Shown in pieces: positions 16,846-26,500 of a stretch of 64,000 nt of DNA. This DNA is from Aquincola sp. (GTDB lineage: Bacteria; Pseudomonadota; Gammaproteobacteria; Burkholderiales; Burkholderiaceae_C). A program made the translations under genes and the position numbers. Positions within the stretch are counted from its first letter, which is position 1, and each line of letters begins with the position of its first letter. The stretch covers positions 62,001-126,000 of the forward strand of contig JALHQP010000001.1 in the NCBI GenBank assembly GCA_022841885.1, written 5' to 3'. The notes below the pieces were generated by a model. That model saw only the letters and a list, made by a program, of their open reading frames with translations. It ran no database searches and was not told the origin of the DNA.

Positions 16846-18603
16846 ATGGCCGCCATCGAAGTGAAAGTGCCCGACATCGGCGACTTCAAGGACGTCGCGG
16901 TGATCGAACTGCTGGTCAAGCCCGGCGACTCGGTCAAGGCCGAGCAATCGCTGGTCACGGTCGAGAGCGACAAGGCCTCGATGGAGATCCCGTCGTCGCA
17001 TGCCGGCGTCGTGAAGGAGCTCAAGCTCAAGATCGGCGACAAGGTCAACCAAGGCTCGACGATCCTGTTGCTCGAGGCGGCGGCCGGCGCGGCTGCGCAG
17101 GCACCATCGTCCGCACCCGCGGCTCCGGCCCAGGCGCGTGCTGCGGCCGTCCCGGCACCGACCGCCGCGTCCTACGCCGGCGGTGCCGACCTCGAATGCG
17201 ACATGCTCGTGCTCGGCGCCGGCCCCGGTGGTTACTCGGCGGCGTTCCGCTCGGCCGACCTCGGCATGAAGACGGTGCTGGTCGAGCGCTACTCGACGCT
17301 CGGCGGCGTGTGCCTGAATGTTGGCTGCATCCCGAGCAAGGCGCTGCTGCATGTGGCCGCGGTGATGGACGAGGCGAGCCACTTCGCCGACCTCGGCGTG
17401 AGCTACGGCAAGCCGAAGATCGACCTCGCCAAGCTGCTCGCGCACAAGAACAAGGTGGTCGGCAAGCTGACTGGCGGCTTGGCGGCGATGGCCAAGATGC
17501 GGAAAGTGACGGTGGTCACCGGACTCGGCGAGTTTGCCGACCCGCATCACCTGAAGGTGGTGCTCGCCGATGGCAAGACGCAGACCATCAAGTTCAGGAA
17601 CGCGATCATCGCCGCCGGCTCCGAGGCCGTGAAGCTGCCCTTCCTGCCCAAGGACGACCCGCGCATCATGACCAGCACCGGCGCGCTCGAGCTGCGCCAG
17701 AAGCCCGAGAAGATGCTCGTCATCGGCGGCGGCATCATCGGCCTCGAGATGGGTACGGTGTATTCGACGCTCGGTGCACGCCTGGACGTGGTCGAGATGA
17801 TGGACTCGCTGATGCTCGGCGCCGACCGCGACCTGGTGAAGATCTGGCAGAAGCTGAACGCCAAGCGCTTCGACAACGTCATGCTCAAGACCAAGACGGT
17901 GGGCGCCGAAGCCGAGAAGGACGGCATCCACGTCAAGTTCGAAGGCGAGGGCGCGCCCAAGGACCCGGTGCGCTACGACCTCGTGCTGCAGGCGGTGGGC
18001 CGCAGCCCCAATGGCAAGAAGATCGGCGCCGAGAAGGCGGGCGTGATCGTCGGCGAGCGCGGCTTCATCCCGGTGGACGTGCAGATGCGGACCAACGTTG
18101 CGCACATCTTCGCCATCGGCGACATCGTCGGCCAGCCGATGCTGGCGCACAAGGCGGTGCACGAGGGCCATGTGGCGGCCGAGGTGGCGAGCGGCGACAG
18201 CAAGTCGCAGTTCGACGCGCGCGTGATCCCGAGCGTCGCCTACACCGACCCCGAGGTGGCGTGGGTCGGCCTGACCGAGGATGACGCCAAGGCCAAAGGC
18301 ATCAAGGTCAAGAAGGGCCTGTTCCCGTGGACGGCATCCGGCCGCGCCATCGCCAACGGCCGCGACGAGGGCGTCACCAAGCTGCTGTTCGACGAGGAAA
18401 CGCACCGCATCGTCGGCGGCGGCATCGTCGGCACGCATGCCGGCGACCTGATCAGCGAGGTGGCGCTGGCCATCGAGATGGGCGCTGACGCAGTGGACAT
18501 CGGCAAGACGATCCACCCGCACCCGACGCTCGGCGAGAGCGTCGGCATGGCGGCCGAGGTGGCGCACGGTTCGTGCACCGACCTGCCGCCGCAGCGGAAG
18601 TGA
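16846..18603 (+). CDS. lpdA: Dihydrolipoyl dehydrogenase with N-terminal lipoyl domain (E3)
   Basis: 585 residues. ATG at 16846 ([12 protein letters not shown]) has AAAAGG eight bases upstream. ATG at 16840 overlaps the preceding stop and is the alternative. Residues about 2-76 are a lipoyl domain with the lysine in [12 protein letters not shown], followed by an Ala/Pro linker. The flavoprotein then shows the FAD site VLGAGPGGYSAAF and the redox disulfide in GGVCLNVGCIPSKALLH. The NAD site is VIGGGIIGLEMGTV and the His-Glu base pair is HPHPTLGES. The enzyme reoxidises dihydrolipoamide using NAD+. An E3 with its own lipoyl domain is known from several betaproteobacteria. It is the last gene of the operon; a strong hairpin follows 12 bp after the stop. 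Confidence 0.97.
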   Translation: MAAIEVKVPDIGDFKDVAVIELLVKPGDSVKAEQSLVTVESDKASMEIPSSHAGVVKELKLKIGDKVNQGSTILLLEAAAGAAAQAPSSAPAAPAQARAAAVPAPTAASYAGGADLECDMLVLGAGPGGYSAAFRSADLGMKTVLVERYSTLGGVCLNVGCIPSKALLHVAAVMDEASHFADLGVSYGKPKIDLAKLLAHKNKVVGKLTGGLAAMAKMRKVTVVTGLGEFADPHHLKVVLADGKTQTIKFRNAIIAAGSEAVKLPFLPKDDPRIMTSTGALELRQKPEKMLVIGGGIIGLEMGTVYSTLGARLDVVEMMDSLMLGADRDLVKIWQKLNAKRFDNVMLKTKTVGAEAEKDGIHVKFEGEGAPKDPVRYDLVLQAVGRSPNGKKIGAEKAGVIVGERGFIPVDVQMRTNVAHIFAIGDIVGQPMLAHKAVHEGHVAAEVASGDSKSQFDARVIPSVAYTDPEVAWVGLTEDDAKAKGIKVKKGLFPWTASGRAIANGRDEGVTKLLFDEETHRIVGGGIVGTHAGDLISEVALAIEMGADAVDIGKTIHPHPTLGESVGMAAEVAHGSCTDLPPQRK

Positions 18604-18614
18604 TGTGAGCCCCC

Positions 18615-18635
18615 GGCCGGGCGTAACGCCCGGCC
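18615..18635. terminator. Hairpin terminator between lpdA and lapE
   Basis: A perfect 9-bp stem, GGCCGGGCG (18615-18623) with CGCCCGGCC (18627-18635), and a TAA loop. It lies between the convergent lpdA and lapE genes. It has no T-tract, so it may act as a bidirectional stem or RNA 3'-end stabiliser. The following 60 bp to the lapE stop hold nothing else recognisable. Confidence 0.6.
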
Positions 18636-18698
18636 ACCCCCCCAGAGGCCGGACGCTTGGGGCGGCCCGGCGCTGGCCTGCGCCTCGCTAACCGGCGC

Positions 18699-20168
18699 TC
18701 AGCGCGGCGCGGGTGCCTGTTGAATCAGGCGCTGCGCGCGCTGGTCGAGTTCGCTGCGCGGCGTGGTGTTCGGCGCGTCGTAGGCGAGCACCGGGCAGCG
18801 CGTCGGCGCGTCCTCGGCGGCGCTCCAGCCGGCGGGTGACTCGATGCCCGCCGTCTCCATGCGCGTCAGCCCCAGTTGCGTCGTCAGGCGCTGCGTCGCG
18901 GCCAGCGTGCGCGCCTGCGCGAGCAGCAGGTCGGCTTCGGCGTTGGCGTAGGCGCGGCGCGAGGTGAAGAGTTCGTTCTCGGCGTTCAGCAGGTCGAGCA
19001 GGCTGCGCTGGCCGATGTCGAACTGCTGGCGGTAGGCGTCGCGCGCCTTCTCGATCGCCAGCACGTTGCGGTCGAGCGCTTCGAGCTGTTCGATGTACTT
19101 GCGCGTGTCGTTGAACGCGATCGCGGCGATCTGGCGCGTGTCGCGGCAGGCCTTGTCGCGCAGGTCGGCGGCCTGGTTGACGGTGTCTGCCGCCTGGCGG
19201 ATGCGCGCCTGGTCGCTGCCGCCGTTGTAGAGGTTCCAGTTCAGCACGACTTCGGCACTGGTGTCGCGCTTCTGGTCGGGCACGCCGTCGAAGTTGCGGC
19301 CGGCGCCGGCGCGCAGGCGGGCCTCGACCTTCGGCTGCCAGGCAGCACCTTCGCGGCCCTTGGTCGTTGCGCGCGCCGCGCGCAGGTTCTCGATCGCTGC
19401 GCTGACCGCGGGGCTGGCCTGTACCGCGACGTTCACGGCCTCGCCGGCGCTGGCCGGCAGGCCGGCGTTCGACGGCGCCGTCTTGGCCAGGCGCGCGGGC
19501 GGCAGTTCGCCGACGATGCGCGCGTAGCGCGCCGTCACGTCGTGCAGGTTGGCCGTTTCGGCGGTCAGGTTGCTCTCGGCCAGCGCCAGGCGCGCGTTGG
19601 CCTGTTCGAGGTCGACGCCGCGGCCGACGCCAGCGCGCACGCGGCTGCCGATCTGCGTCGCGGCGTAGCGGTGCTGCACGTAGTTGTCCTCGGCCAGTGC
19701 GACCAGCGCGCGCTGGCGCACCACGTCGTGGTGTGCGCGCACGGCCTCGAGCGCGGTGCTCTCGGTGGCGTCGAGAAACTCGAACCAGCGCGCACGCTGC
19801 TCGTGGCCGGCACGCTGGATGTCGCTGCGGATCACGTTGGCGTCCCACAGGATCTGCGACAGCGACAGCGCCGCGCCGCTGCGCGACAGGCTCTCGCCTT
19901 CGGGCGTGCGCGTCGTGATGCGGTCCTCGGTGCGACCGGCCGAGGCCTCGAGGTCGATCTTCGGCCGCAGGCCGCCGCGCGAAATGTCCACCGCGGCCGA
20001 CGAGGCGCGCAACGCGTTCAGGCGCGCGCTGACCTCCGGGTTGGCGGCGATGGCCTTCTGCGCGGCGCTGCGCAGGGCGTCGGTACCGCCGGTGGTCTGT
20101 CCCTGCGCGCTGCAGGCGAGCAGGGCAGCGACAGCCAGGACCGACGCTCGGATCGAATACGACATCAT
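18699..20168 (-). CDS. lapE: TolC-family outer membrane channel of the adhesin exporter
   Basis: 489 residues from MMSYSIRASVLAVAALLACSAQG, a Sec signal peptide; the second Met (20165) is equally possible. The longer in-frame ORF to 20405 has no signal-like leader. The mature part shows the two-fold outer-membrane-efflux repeat of TolC/AggA/LapE. It is rich in Ala/Arg/Gln helices with strand segments such as EVVLNWNLYNGG, and RAYANAEADLLLAQARTLAATQRL near the end. TolC channels form trimers that complete type I secretion machines. Its place beside lapG-lapD and lapA makes it the outer-membrane partner of LapB and LapC and the pore in which LapA is held. It is divergent from lapG with a 215-bp gap. 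Confidence 0.88.
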   Translation of the reverse strand: MMSYSIRASVLAVAALLACSAQGQTTGGTDALRSAAQKAIAANPEVSARLNALRASSAAVDISRGGLRPKIDLEASAGRTEDRITTRTPEGESLSRSGAALSLSQILWDANVIRSDIQRAGHEQRARWFEFLDATESTALEAVRAHHDVVRQRALVALAEDNYVQHRYAATQIGSRVRAGVGRGVDLEQANARLALAESNLTAETANLHDVTARYARIVGELPPARLAKTAPSNAGLPASAGEAVNVAVQASPAVSAAIENLRAARATTKGREGAAWQPKVEARLRAGAGRNFDGVPDQKRDTSAEVVLNWNLYNGGSDQARIRQAADTVNQAADLRDKACRDTRQIAAIAFNDTRKYIEQLEALDRNVLAIEKARDAYRQQFDIGQRSLLDLLNAENELFTSRRAYANAEADLLLAQARTLAATQRLTTQLGLTRMETAGIESPAGWSAAEDAPTRCPVLAYDAPNTTPRSELDQRAQRLIQQAPAPR

Positions 20169-20383
20169 GGGTGTGAGCACTTGTTTCGGCGGGCAGTGTA
20201 AGTGCGCCCTTCGCAAGGCGCTCGGCACATGACTCGAGGCCGCGGCAGTATTCCACGGGCAAGGCGGGCATCCCCCGCGATTAGGCACCGGGGCGCTGCA
20301 AATACGGCCCGGGCGGCCGATGAGGGTGGGAGCGGCTCGCGCGCGCGCGCTGCGCGTTCGTCCGTCTCCTCGCCTGCCGACCC
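20169..20383. other. Divergent control region, lapE / lapG-lapD
   Basis: 215 bp without a gene. It must carry the promoters of lapE (leftward) and lapG-lapD (rightward). No convincing -35/-10 pair was found. The stretch 20338-20350 is pure alternating CG, continuing into TGCGCG, just before the lapG GTG. Such runs can adopt left-handed DNA and are also common by chance at this GC content. Confidence 0.4.
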
Positions 20384-21031
20384 GTGCGCCTGCCGTCGCC
20401 ACCACCGCTGTTTGCCTGCCTGCTCGCCCTGCTGGTGTCGCTGCCCTGGGCGTTCGACGGCGCGCGCATGCAGCGCGCCGCCGAGCGCCTGGGGCCGCGC
20501 GCGGTGGCGGTGGTACCGCCGCTGCAGGCGCTGATCGCGCAGTCGGCGGGCCTGGACGAGGACGCGCAGCTGGCCGCGGTCAACGGCTTCTTCAACCGCC
20601 GCATCGTGTTCCGCGACGATGTGCAGGTCTGGGGCGAGGCTGACCATTGGGCCAGCCCGCTCGAGGCGCTCGACAAGGGTTATGGCGACTGCGAGGACTA
20701 CGCGATCGCCAAGTACTTCAGCCTGCTGGCGATGGGCACGCCGGTGCAGCGCCTGCGCCTGGTGTACGTGCGCGCGCAGATCGGCGGTGGCAGCCAGGCG
20801 CACATGGTGCTCGCCTACTACGCGCAGCCCGGCGCCGAGCCGCTGATTCTGGACAACCTGGCCACCAGCGTGCGACCGGCCTCGCGCCGGCCCGACCTGA
20901 CGCCGGTGTTCAGCTTCAACAGCGAAGGCCTGTGGCAGGGGGTGGGCTCGCAGAGCGCGGGCGACGCGCAGGCCCGCCTGTCGCGCTGGCGCGAGGTGTT
21001 GGCTAAGGCGCAGGCCGAAGGATTCTTCTGA
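20384..21031 (+). CDS. lapG: Periplasmic cysteine protease LapG (bacterial transglutaminase-like, BTLCP family)
   Basis: 215 residues from a GTG start; residues 7-24 form a signal peptide or anchor. LapG cuts the retention module of the LapA adhesin in the periplasm. The catalytic triad is readable: Cys103 in GYGDCEDYA, His140 in SQAHMVLAYY and Asp157 in LILDNLA. Asp102 and Glu104 beside the Cys match the calcium-binding acidic residues known in LapG, so activity should need Ca2+. The VYVRAQIGGG strand and the NGFFNRRIVFRDD helix-strand are family features. lapD follows after 34 bp, as in other Lap systems. Its probable target is the PAAG sequence in LapA (44072-44083). Confidence 0.93.
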   Translation: MRLPSPPPLFACLLALLVSLPWAFDGARMQRAAERLGPRAVAVVPPLQALIAQSAGLDEDAQLAAVNGFFNRRIVFRDDVQVWGEADHWASPLEALDKGYGDCEDYAIAKYFSLLAMGTPVQRLRLVYVRAQIGGGSQAHMVLAYYAQPGAEPLILDNLATSVRPASRRPDLTPVFSFNSEGLWQGVGSQSAGDAQARLSRWREVLAKAQAEGFF

Positions 21032-21065
21032 CCATGATTTCGACGACGCAAGGTATGGTGATGCC

Positions 21066-22979
21066 ATGACTCTGATGCGACAGATCGGCTGGCTGCTGGC
21101 CGCCGTGCTGCTGCTGGCCTTGGCCGGCGCGGTGGGCGTGAACCTGCACGCCGCGCGCGACACGCTGCAAACGCAGCTGCGCGTGAAGAACAGCGACAAC
21201 GCCCAGAGCCTCGCGCTCGCGCTGTCGCAGCAGCGTGGCGATGCGGCGCTGATGGAGCTGCTGCTGGCGGCGCAGTTCGACACCGGCTTCTACCGCCAGG
21301 TGCGCCTGCTGAGCGCCGACGGCGGCGTGGCCTTCGAGCGCAACGGCACCGCCAAACCGAGCGAGGCCCCAGCCTGGTTCGCGAGCTTGCTGCCGATCGA
21401 GTCGACCCCCGGCGTGGCGCAGGTCAGCGACGGCTGGCGTGCACTTGGCCGTGTCGAGGTGGTGAGCCAAGTGGCCTATGCGCACGACGAGCTGTGGCGC
21501 GGCAGCTCGCGCTCAGCCCTGCTGCTGCTGGCGCTCGGCGTGCTGGCCCTGCTGCTGGCCGCCGCCGGCGTGCAACGCATCCGGCGCCCGCTCGACGCCA
21601 CGGTCGAACAGGCCAACGCGCTGGTCGAGGGGCGCTACCTGATCGTCGACGAGCCCAAGGTGCCCGAGCTGCAGCGCGTGGCGCGGGCCATGAACGGCAT
21701 GGTCGAGCGCGTGCGGCGCCTGTTCGAGGCCCAGGCCGCGCAGGTGGAGCAACTGCGTCGCGAAGCGCACGAGGACGCCGTCACCGGCCTGCCGCACCGC
21801 GCGCACTTCGTGCAGCGCCTCGCGGCCCTGCTCGGCGACGAGGGCGGCACGGCCGCCGGCAGCCTGCTGCTGGTGCGCGTGGCCGACCTGGCGGACATCA
21901 ACCGCAAGCTGGGTCACCGCGCCACCGACCAGCTGCTGCACGCGCTGGCCGACGTGCTGCGCCGCTGGCCGGCCGACGCGGTGCTGGCGGGGCGATTGAA
22001 CGGCTCGGACTTCGCGCTCGCCTTGCCGGGTCGCGCGGTCGCCGCGCAGGCGGCACCGGCCCTGGCGCGGTCCCTGCGCGAAGCGATGGCCACGATCGAT
22101 CCCGCGCTCAGGGCGCATGTGGGCGCGGTCGACTGGGCGTCGTCCGGCACGGCCGGCCCGTTGCTGGCGCGTGCCGACCTCGCGCTCGCGCGGGCCGAAG
22201 GCGGCGTGGCGTTCGCGGTCCACGTCGAACAGGCTGGCGATGCCGATGCGACCGCAGCCGGCGAAGAGCGCTGGCGCCGCAGCCTGCACGAGGCGCTGCA
22301 AGGCCGGCGCGCGCGCCTGGTCGAGTACCCGGTGTTGTCGCGCGACGGCAGCCTGTCGCACCTCGAATGCCCGCTGCGTGTGCAGCTCGACGCAGACGGT
22401 GCATACGAGGCCGCGGCACGCTGGCTGCCGCTGGCCGCGCGCAGCCGCCTGCTTCCGGCGTTGGATCTGGTGGCAGTGCGCCTGGCGCTGCTGCAGATCG
22501 CGGCCGACGGGCAGGCGCGCGCCGTGAACCTGGCCCTGGCGTCGGTGGCCGACGGCGGCTTCGCAGCCCAGCTGCGCGCGGTGCTCGAAGCCGACACCCA
22601 GGCGGCGGCCCGGCTGTGGCTGGAGGTCGGCGAGGGCGCGGCCTCGGGCCAGCGCGAGCTGCTGCAGGCCTTCGCGGCGCTGGTGCGGCCGCTGGGCGTG
22701 CGCTTCGGCCTCGAGCATGCCGGCCACGAGCTGTACCGCGCACCGCGTCTGTACGAGCTGGGCCTGGACTACGTGAAGCTCGACGCCGCGCTGGTGCGCG
22801 GCGCGGCCAGCGACGAGGCGGTGCGGCGCTTCGTGTCCGGCAGCGTGGCGCTGCTGCACGCGCTGCCGGTGCTGGTGTGCGCCGAAGGCGTGGACGACGC
22901 GGCCGACGCGCAGGCCCTATGGGACTGCGGCGTCGACGCGATCACCGGGCCGTGGGCGAGCGCACAGGCAGCACGCTGA
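21066..22979 (+). CDS. lapD: LapD-type c-di-GMP receptor (HAMP, degenerate GGDEF and EAL)
   Basis: 637 residues. Membrane helix about 5-25; periplasmic LapD/MoxY-type domain about 26-148; helix about 150-168; HAMP about 169-222; GGDEF about 238-385; EAL about 405-635. The GGDEF signature is NGSDF (312-316) and the EAL signature is ECP (434-436). LDYVKLD and CAEGVDD survive later, so binding without catalysis is expected. In LapD proteins a periplasmic Trp inserts into LapG; here Trp124 in VSDGWRALG fits that position. The known mechanism: c-di-GMP binding to EAL opens the periplasmic domain, which holds LapG away from LapA. It is co-transcribed with lapG and convergent with lapA, 26 bp apart. 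Confidence 0.93.
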   Translation: MTLMRQIGWLLAAVLLLALAGAVGVNLHAARDTLQTQLRVKNSDNAQSLALALSQQRGDAALMELLLAAQFDTGFYRQVRLLSADGGVAFERNGTAKPSEAPAWFASLLPIESTPGVAQVSDGWRALGRVEVVSQVAYAHDELWRGSSRSALLLLALGVLALLLAAAGVQRIRRPLDATVEQANALVEGRYLIVDEPKVPELQRVARAMNGMVERVRRLFEAQAAQVEQLRREAHEDAVTGLPHRAHFVQRLAALLGDEGGTAAGSLLLVRVADLADINRKLGHRATDQLLHALADVLRRWPADAVLAGRLNGSDFALALPGRAVAAQAAPALARSLREAMATIDPALRAHVGAVDWASSGTAGPLLARADLALARAEGGVAFAVHVEQAGDADATAAGEERWRRSLHEALQGRRARLVEYPVLSRDGSLSHLECPLRVQLDADGAYEAAARWLPLAARSRLLPALDLVAVRLALLQIAADGQARAVNLALASVADGGFAAQLRAVLEADTQAAARLWLEVGEGAASGQRELLQAFAALVRPLGVRFGLEHAGHELYRAPRLYELGLDYVKLDAALVRGAASDEAVRRFVSGSVALLHALPVLVCAEGVDDAADAQALWDCGVDAITGPWASAQAAR

Positions 22980-22980
22980 G

Positions 22981-22997
22981 GGCGCGCTGAGCGCGCC
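22981..22997. terminator. Bidirectional terminator between lapD and lapA
   Basis: Perfect 7-bp stem GGCGCGC (22981-22987) with GCGCGCC (22991-22997) and a TGA loop. It nearly fills the 26-bp gap between the two convergent stops. On the plus strand it is followed by GCTTGTGTT, a weak T-rich tail. Confidence 0.55.
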
Positions 22998-23005
22998 GCT
23001 TGTGT

Positions 23006-23570
23006 TCAGCTGCCGGCCGGCACGTCGGTCAGCAGCTTGCCGCGGTTGATCAGCTCGCTGATGATCTGCGCGTCGGTGGCGCTGCCGGACAGGCCGAGCG
23101 ACGCGCGGATGTCGACACCGGTCAGCACGATGCGCTGATCCTCCGAGCCGGAGGCGTAGGTGCCGCCGGTGAAGCTGCCCGAGGAGCTGATGCGGATCGT
23201 CGTGTTGCCGCCGCTGACGCTGAAGTCCAGGTAGCGGTCGAGCGTCGCACTGCTCGTCTCGCCCTGCAGCAGGTCGCGCAGGTCGAGGATGTCGCCGCCG
23301 GCACCCGGGGTCGCCGCGTCGAAGTCGGCCACCGTGTCGATCGCGGGGCTGCCGCCCGTGCCGCGGTCGGCGAGGCGCCACTCGAAGGTGTCGGCGCCCA
23401 GGCCGCCGGCGAGCGCATCGTTGCCCGCACCGCCGGCCAGGCGGTCGTTACCGTCGCCGCCCGACAGGTTGTCGGCACCGGCATTGCCTTGCAGCACGTC
23501 GTTGCCGCCCATGCCGACCAGGATGTCGTCGCCGTCGCGGCCCACGATGTAGTCGGCTTGTGCGGTGCCC
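23006..23570 (-). other. RTX nonapeptides and type I secretion signal of LapA
   Basis: Six consecutive GGxGxDxxx-like units run from GRDGDDILV to GGLGADTFE (about 23385-23550). These are Ca2+-binding parallel beta-roll repeats that fold after export. They are followed by IDTVADFDAATPGAGGDILDLRDLL and an ILTGVDI-like C-terminal block, the usual uncleaved signal recognised by LapB. Confidence 0.9.
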
Positions 23571-26500
23571 GTGAGCGTTTCGCTCGACGCCGTGCCGATG
23601 ATCGTGTTGGCGCGGTCCACCGTGACGGTGACGCTGGACGAGGTGGTGTCGCCGTCGTCGTCGGCCACGATGTAGGCCATGGTCTCGACGAAGGCGGTGG
23701 GGACCGCGTCGGGGGCGGAATAGCGGTAGCTGCCGTCGTCCATGTCGACCGCGAAGCTGCCACCGCTCGAAGTGGTCACCGTCAGCGTGCTGGTGCTGGC
23801 GTCGAAGCTGCCGTTGTTCGGCCCGCCGCTGGCCGTCACGCTGTTGGCGCCCGCATCGAAGGTGTAGGTGGTGCTTCCGATCGTCAGCGACACGACCATG
23901 CCGCCGCCGTCGCCGCCCATGATGCCGTCGGTGGCAAAGTTTGAGCCGCCGGAAAGCGCGCCTGCTGGCGGCGTCTGGATCGTGCCGGCCAGTACGCTGT
24001 CGAGATCGTCGAAGGCGGCGACGACGACCGCGTTGGTGTTCTCGTTGCTCTGGCCGTTGAAGGCGATCGGGTTCATCGGCGTCTGGCTGACGCCGGTGCC
24101 CATGCCGATGGCGAACGAGCGGATCAGGTTGGCGTTCAGGAAGTTCTGCCACGCCGCCTCCTCGGCCGCGCCGATGTCGTCGCCGAAGGTCGGTGCGCCG
24201 TCCGAGAAGAAGTACGAGACGTTCTGCGCGGCGCTCAGGCGGCCGGTGGTGGTGTCAAAGGCGGTTTGCGCCGCGGCGATCGCGTCGTCGTAGTCGGTGG
24301 CCCCGATGGCCGACAGCGTGGCCAGAAGTGCCTTGGCGTCGGCGATCGACATCCAGCTCGCGCCGCGGACCGTGGCGGTGTCGGAGAAGGTCACCAGGCG
24401 CACGGCCACCGCGCCGAACTCGTCGTAGCGGTCGAGCAGGGTGTTGATCGACTGGATCGCCGCCTGCAGACGCGTCAGTCCCGGGATGCCCGAGGCATTG
24501 TTCATGCTGCCCGACAGGTCGAGCACGATCATCAGGTTGGTGTCGGTGCCGGCCATGAAGTTGGTGATCGGCGCCACCGTGCCCGGCGCGTCGTCCTCGA
24601 CGTCGATCGTCAGCGTGCCGCTGCCGGTATTGACGCCGTCGCTGGCGGACACGCCGAAGCTGATCGACAGCACGTCCTCGGCACCGGCGACCGGATGATC
24701 GATCGGCCCCAGCAGGTTGAAGGTGTAGCTGCCGGCGGTGTTGATGGTCAGCGTGGCGACGGTCTGGCCGCCGGCCGTGCCGGTGAGCGTGTCGGTGCCC
24801 GCGCCGCTCCAGGTGATCGCCACGCCGCCCGACGTCAGCGCCGTGGTCGGTGCGTTGAGCGTCACCGAGCTGATGCTGTCGGCCACACCGTCCACCGCAT
24901 CGGTGATCGACATCGTGCCGCTGACCGTGGCCGCGTTGGTGGTGTCCACCGTGCCCGTGCTGTCGGCCAGGCCGCCGGCCAGGCCCTCTTCGGACACGCT
25001 GGCGCTGGTCGACACCACGTCGGGCGCCAGGTTGCCGGCGGCCACCAGGGTGACCGTCAGCGCCTGCGTTGCCGTGGACGTGCTGACCGCACTGCCGCCC
25101 ACCACTTCCTGCGCGCTCGACACGGCGTTGACCGTGAAGCTGCCGGTGTAGGTGGTCGGCGGGTCGATGCGGATCGCCGACAGGTTCCAGTTGCTGCCGC
25201 CGACGGCCGCCGAGGGGTTGTCCTCGTCGAAGACGATGACCTGGGTGTTGCCCGCGCTGACGGTGAAGACACGGCCGTCGTCGGCTGCACCGTCATTGTT
25301 GGCGTCGACGAACACGCGCGTGCCCACCGGCGCGCTGCCGAGGTCGAGCGTGATGCGGTGGCGCTCGGAGTTGTCCGCGCTGTCGCCGTAGGTCGCCGAC
25401 AGCACCGGCAACAGCACGCCCTGGCCCTGCACTGCGCTGCCACCGCGCTGCTGGTAGTAGCCGGCCACCGACATCGCGGCGTTGGTGCCGGTGCCGGTGT
25501 CGGTCAGCGAAACGAAGGAACCCACCGTGTTGGGCGCTGCGACCAGCGGCGCGTTGCTCGCATACAGGTTGTAGGTCGCCGTGCTCAGCGGCACTCCATT
25601 GAGAAGTACGTCCACGAGGCCGGCCGAACCGCCTGCGTTGTAGGTGATCAATTCCAGCGAGTAGAAGCCGGACACCTGCGGCACGAACGTGGTTCCGCTG
25701 ATGGTCTCGATGTCGCTGTTGCTGCCGTCCGAGGCGTGGCCGACGACGCGTTGGCCGCCGAGCTCGATCGTCAGCGTGTCGGCGTACGTGCCGGTGAAGT
25801 TGTACGCCTGGCCCGCCTGCAGGTAGATGTAGCCCGACACGCGGTAGGCGTCGTCGCTGCCCAGGCCACCCATGGTGAGGCTGCTGACCGAGGTGATGTT
25901 GTCCGTCGCCGCAATCGAGTCGGCCTCCACGGCCGGCTCGATGTTGGCGAGCGTCTGCGCCCCCGAGCTGTTCAAGTTGTCCAGGTCGTTGTGGCGCGTG
26001 CGGGTCAGGCCGGTCGACGCCGGCAGGGTCGCCGCCGCCGCGCTGATCGTCGTCGCGTCCGCCACCGGCGTCACGTCGATGCGCATCGTCGCCGCCGCGC
26101 TGGTGTTGACGCCGTCGCTGGCGGTGTAGCCGAATCGCGCGTAGTCGGCCTGCATGTTGCCGACACCGCCGCCGTAGCCGTCGGTGCCCGACTCGTTGGC
26201 GTCTGGCACGAAGCGCAGGTTGCCGGCCGCGATGCTGGCCTGGCCGATGCTCTGGCCGACCGTGGCGGCGACCCAGCTCGTGCCGTTGAAGAACTGCAGC
26301 GTGCCGTCGGCCGGCAGCGAGGTGATCTGGATCGACTGGCTGGGCAGCGCGCTGTCGTCGCTGACCGCGAAGTCGGCCCAGGCGAAGACACGCGTCGTGT
26401 CCTCGGTCGCCGTGACCGCGGCGCTGCCGACGGTCGGCACCTCGTTGACGTTGGTCACCGTGACGCTGATCGTCTGCAGGTCGGTGCCACCGGCGCCGTC

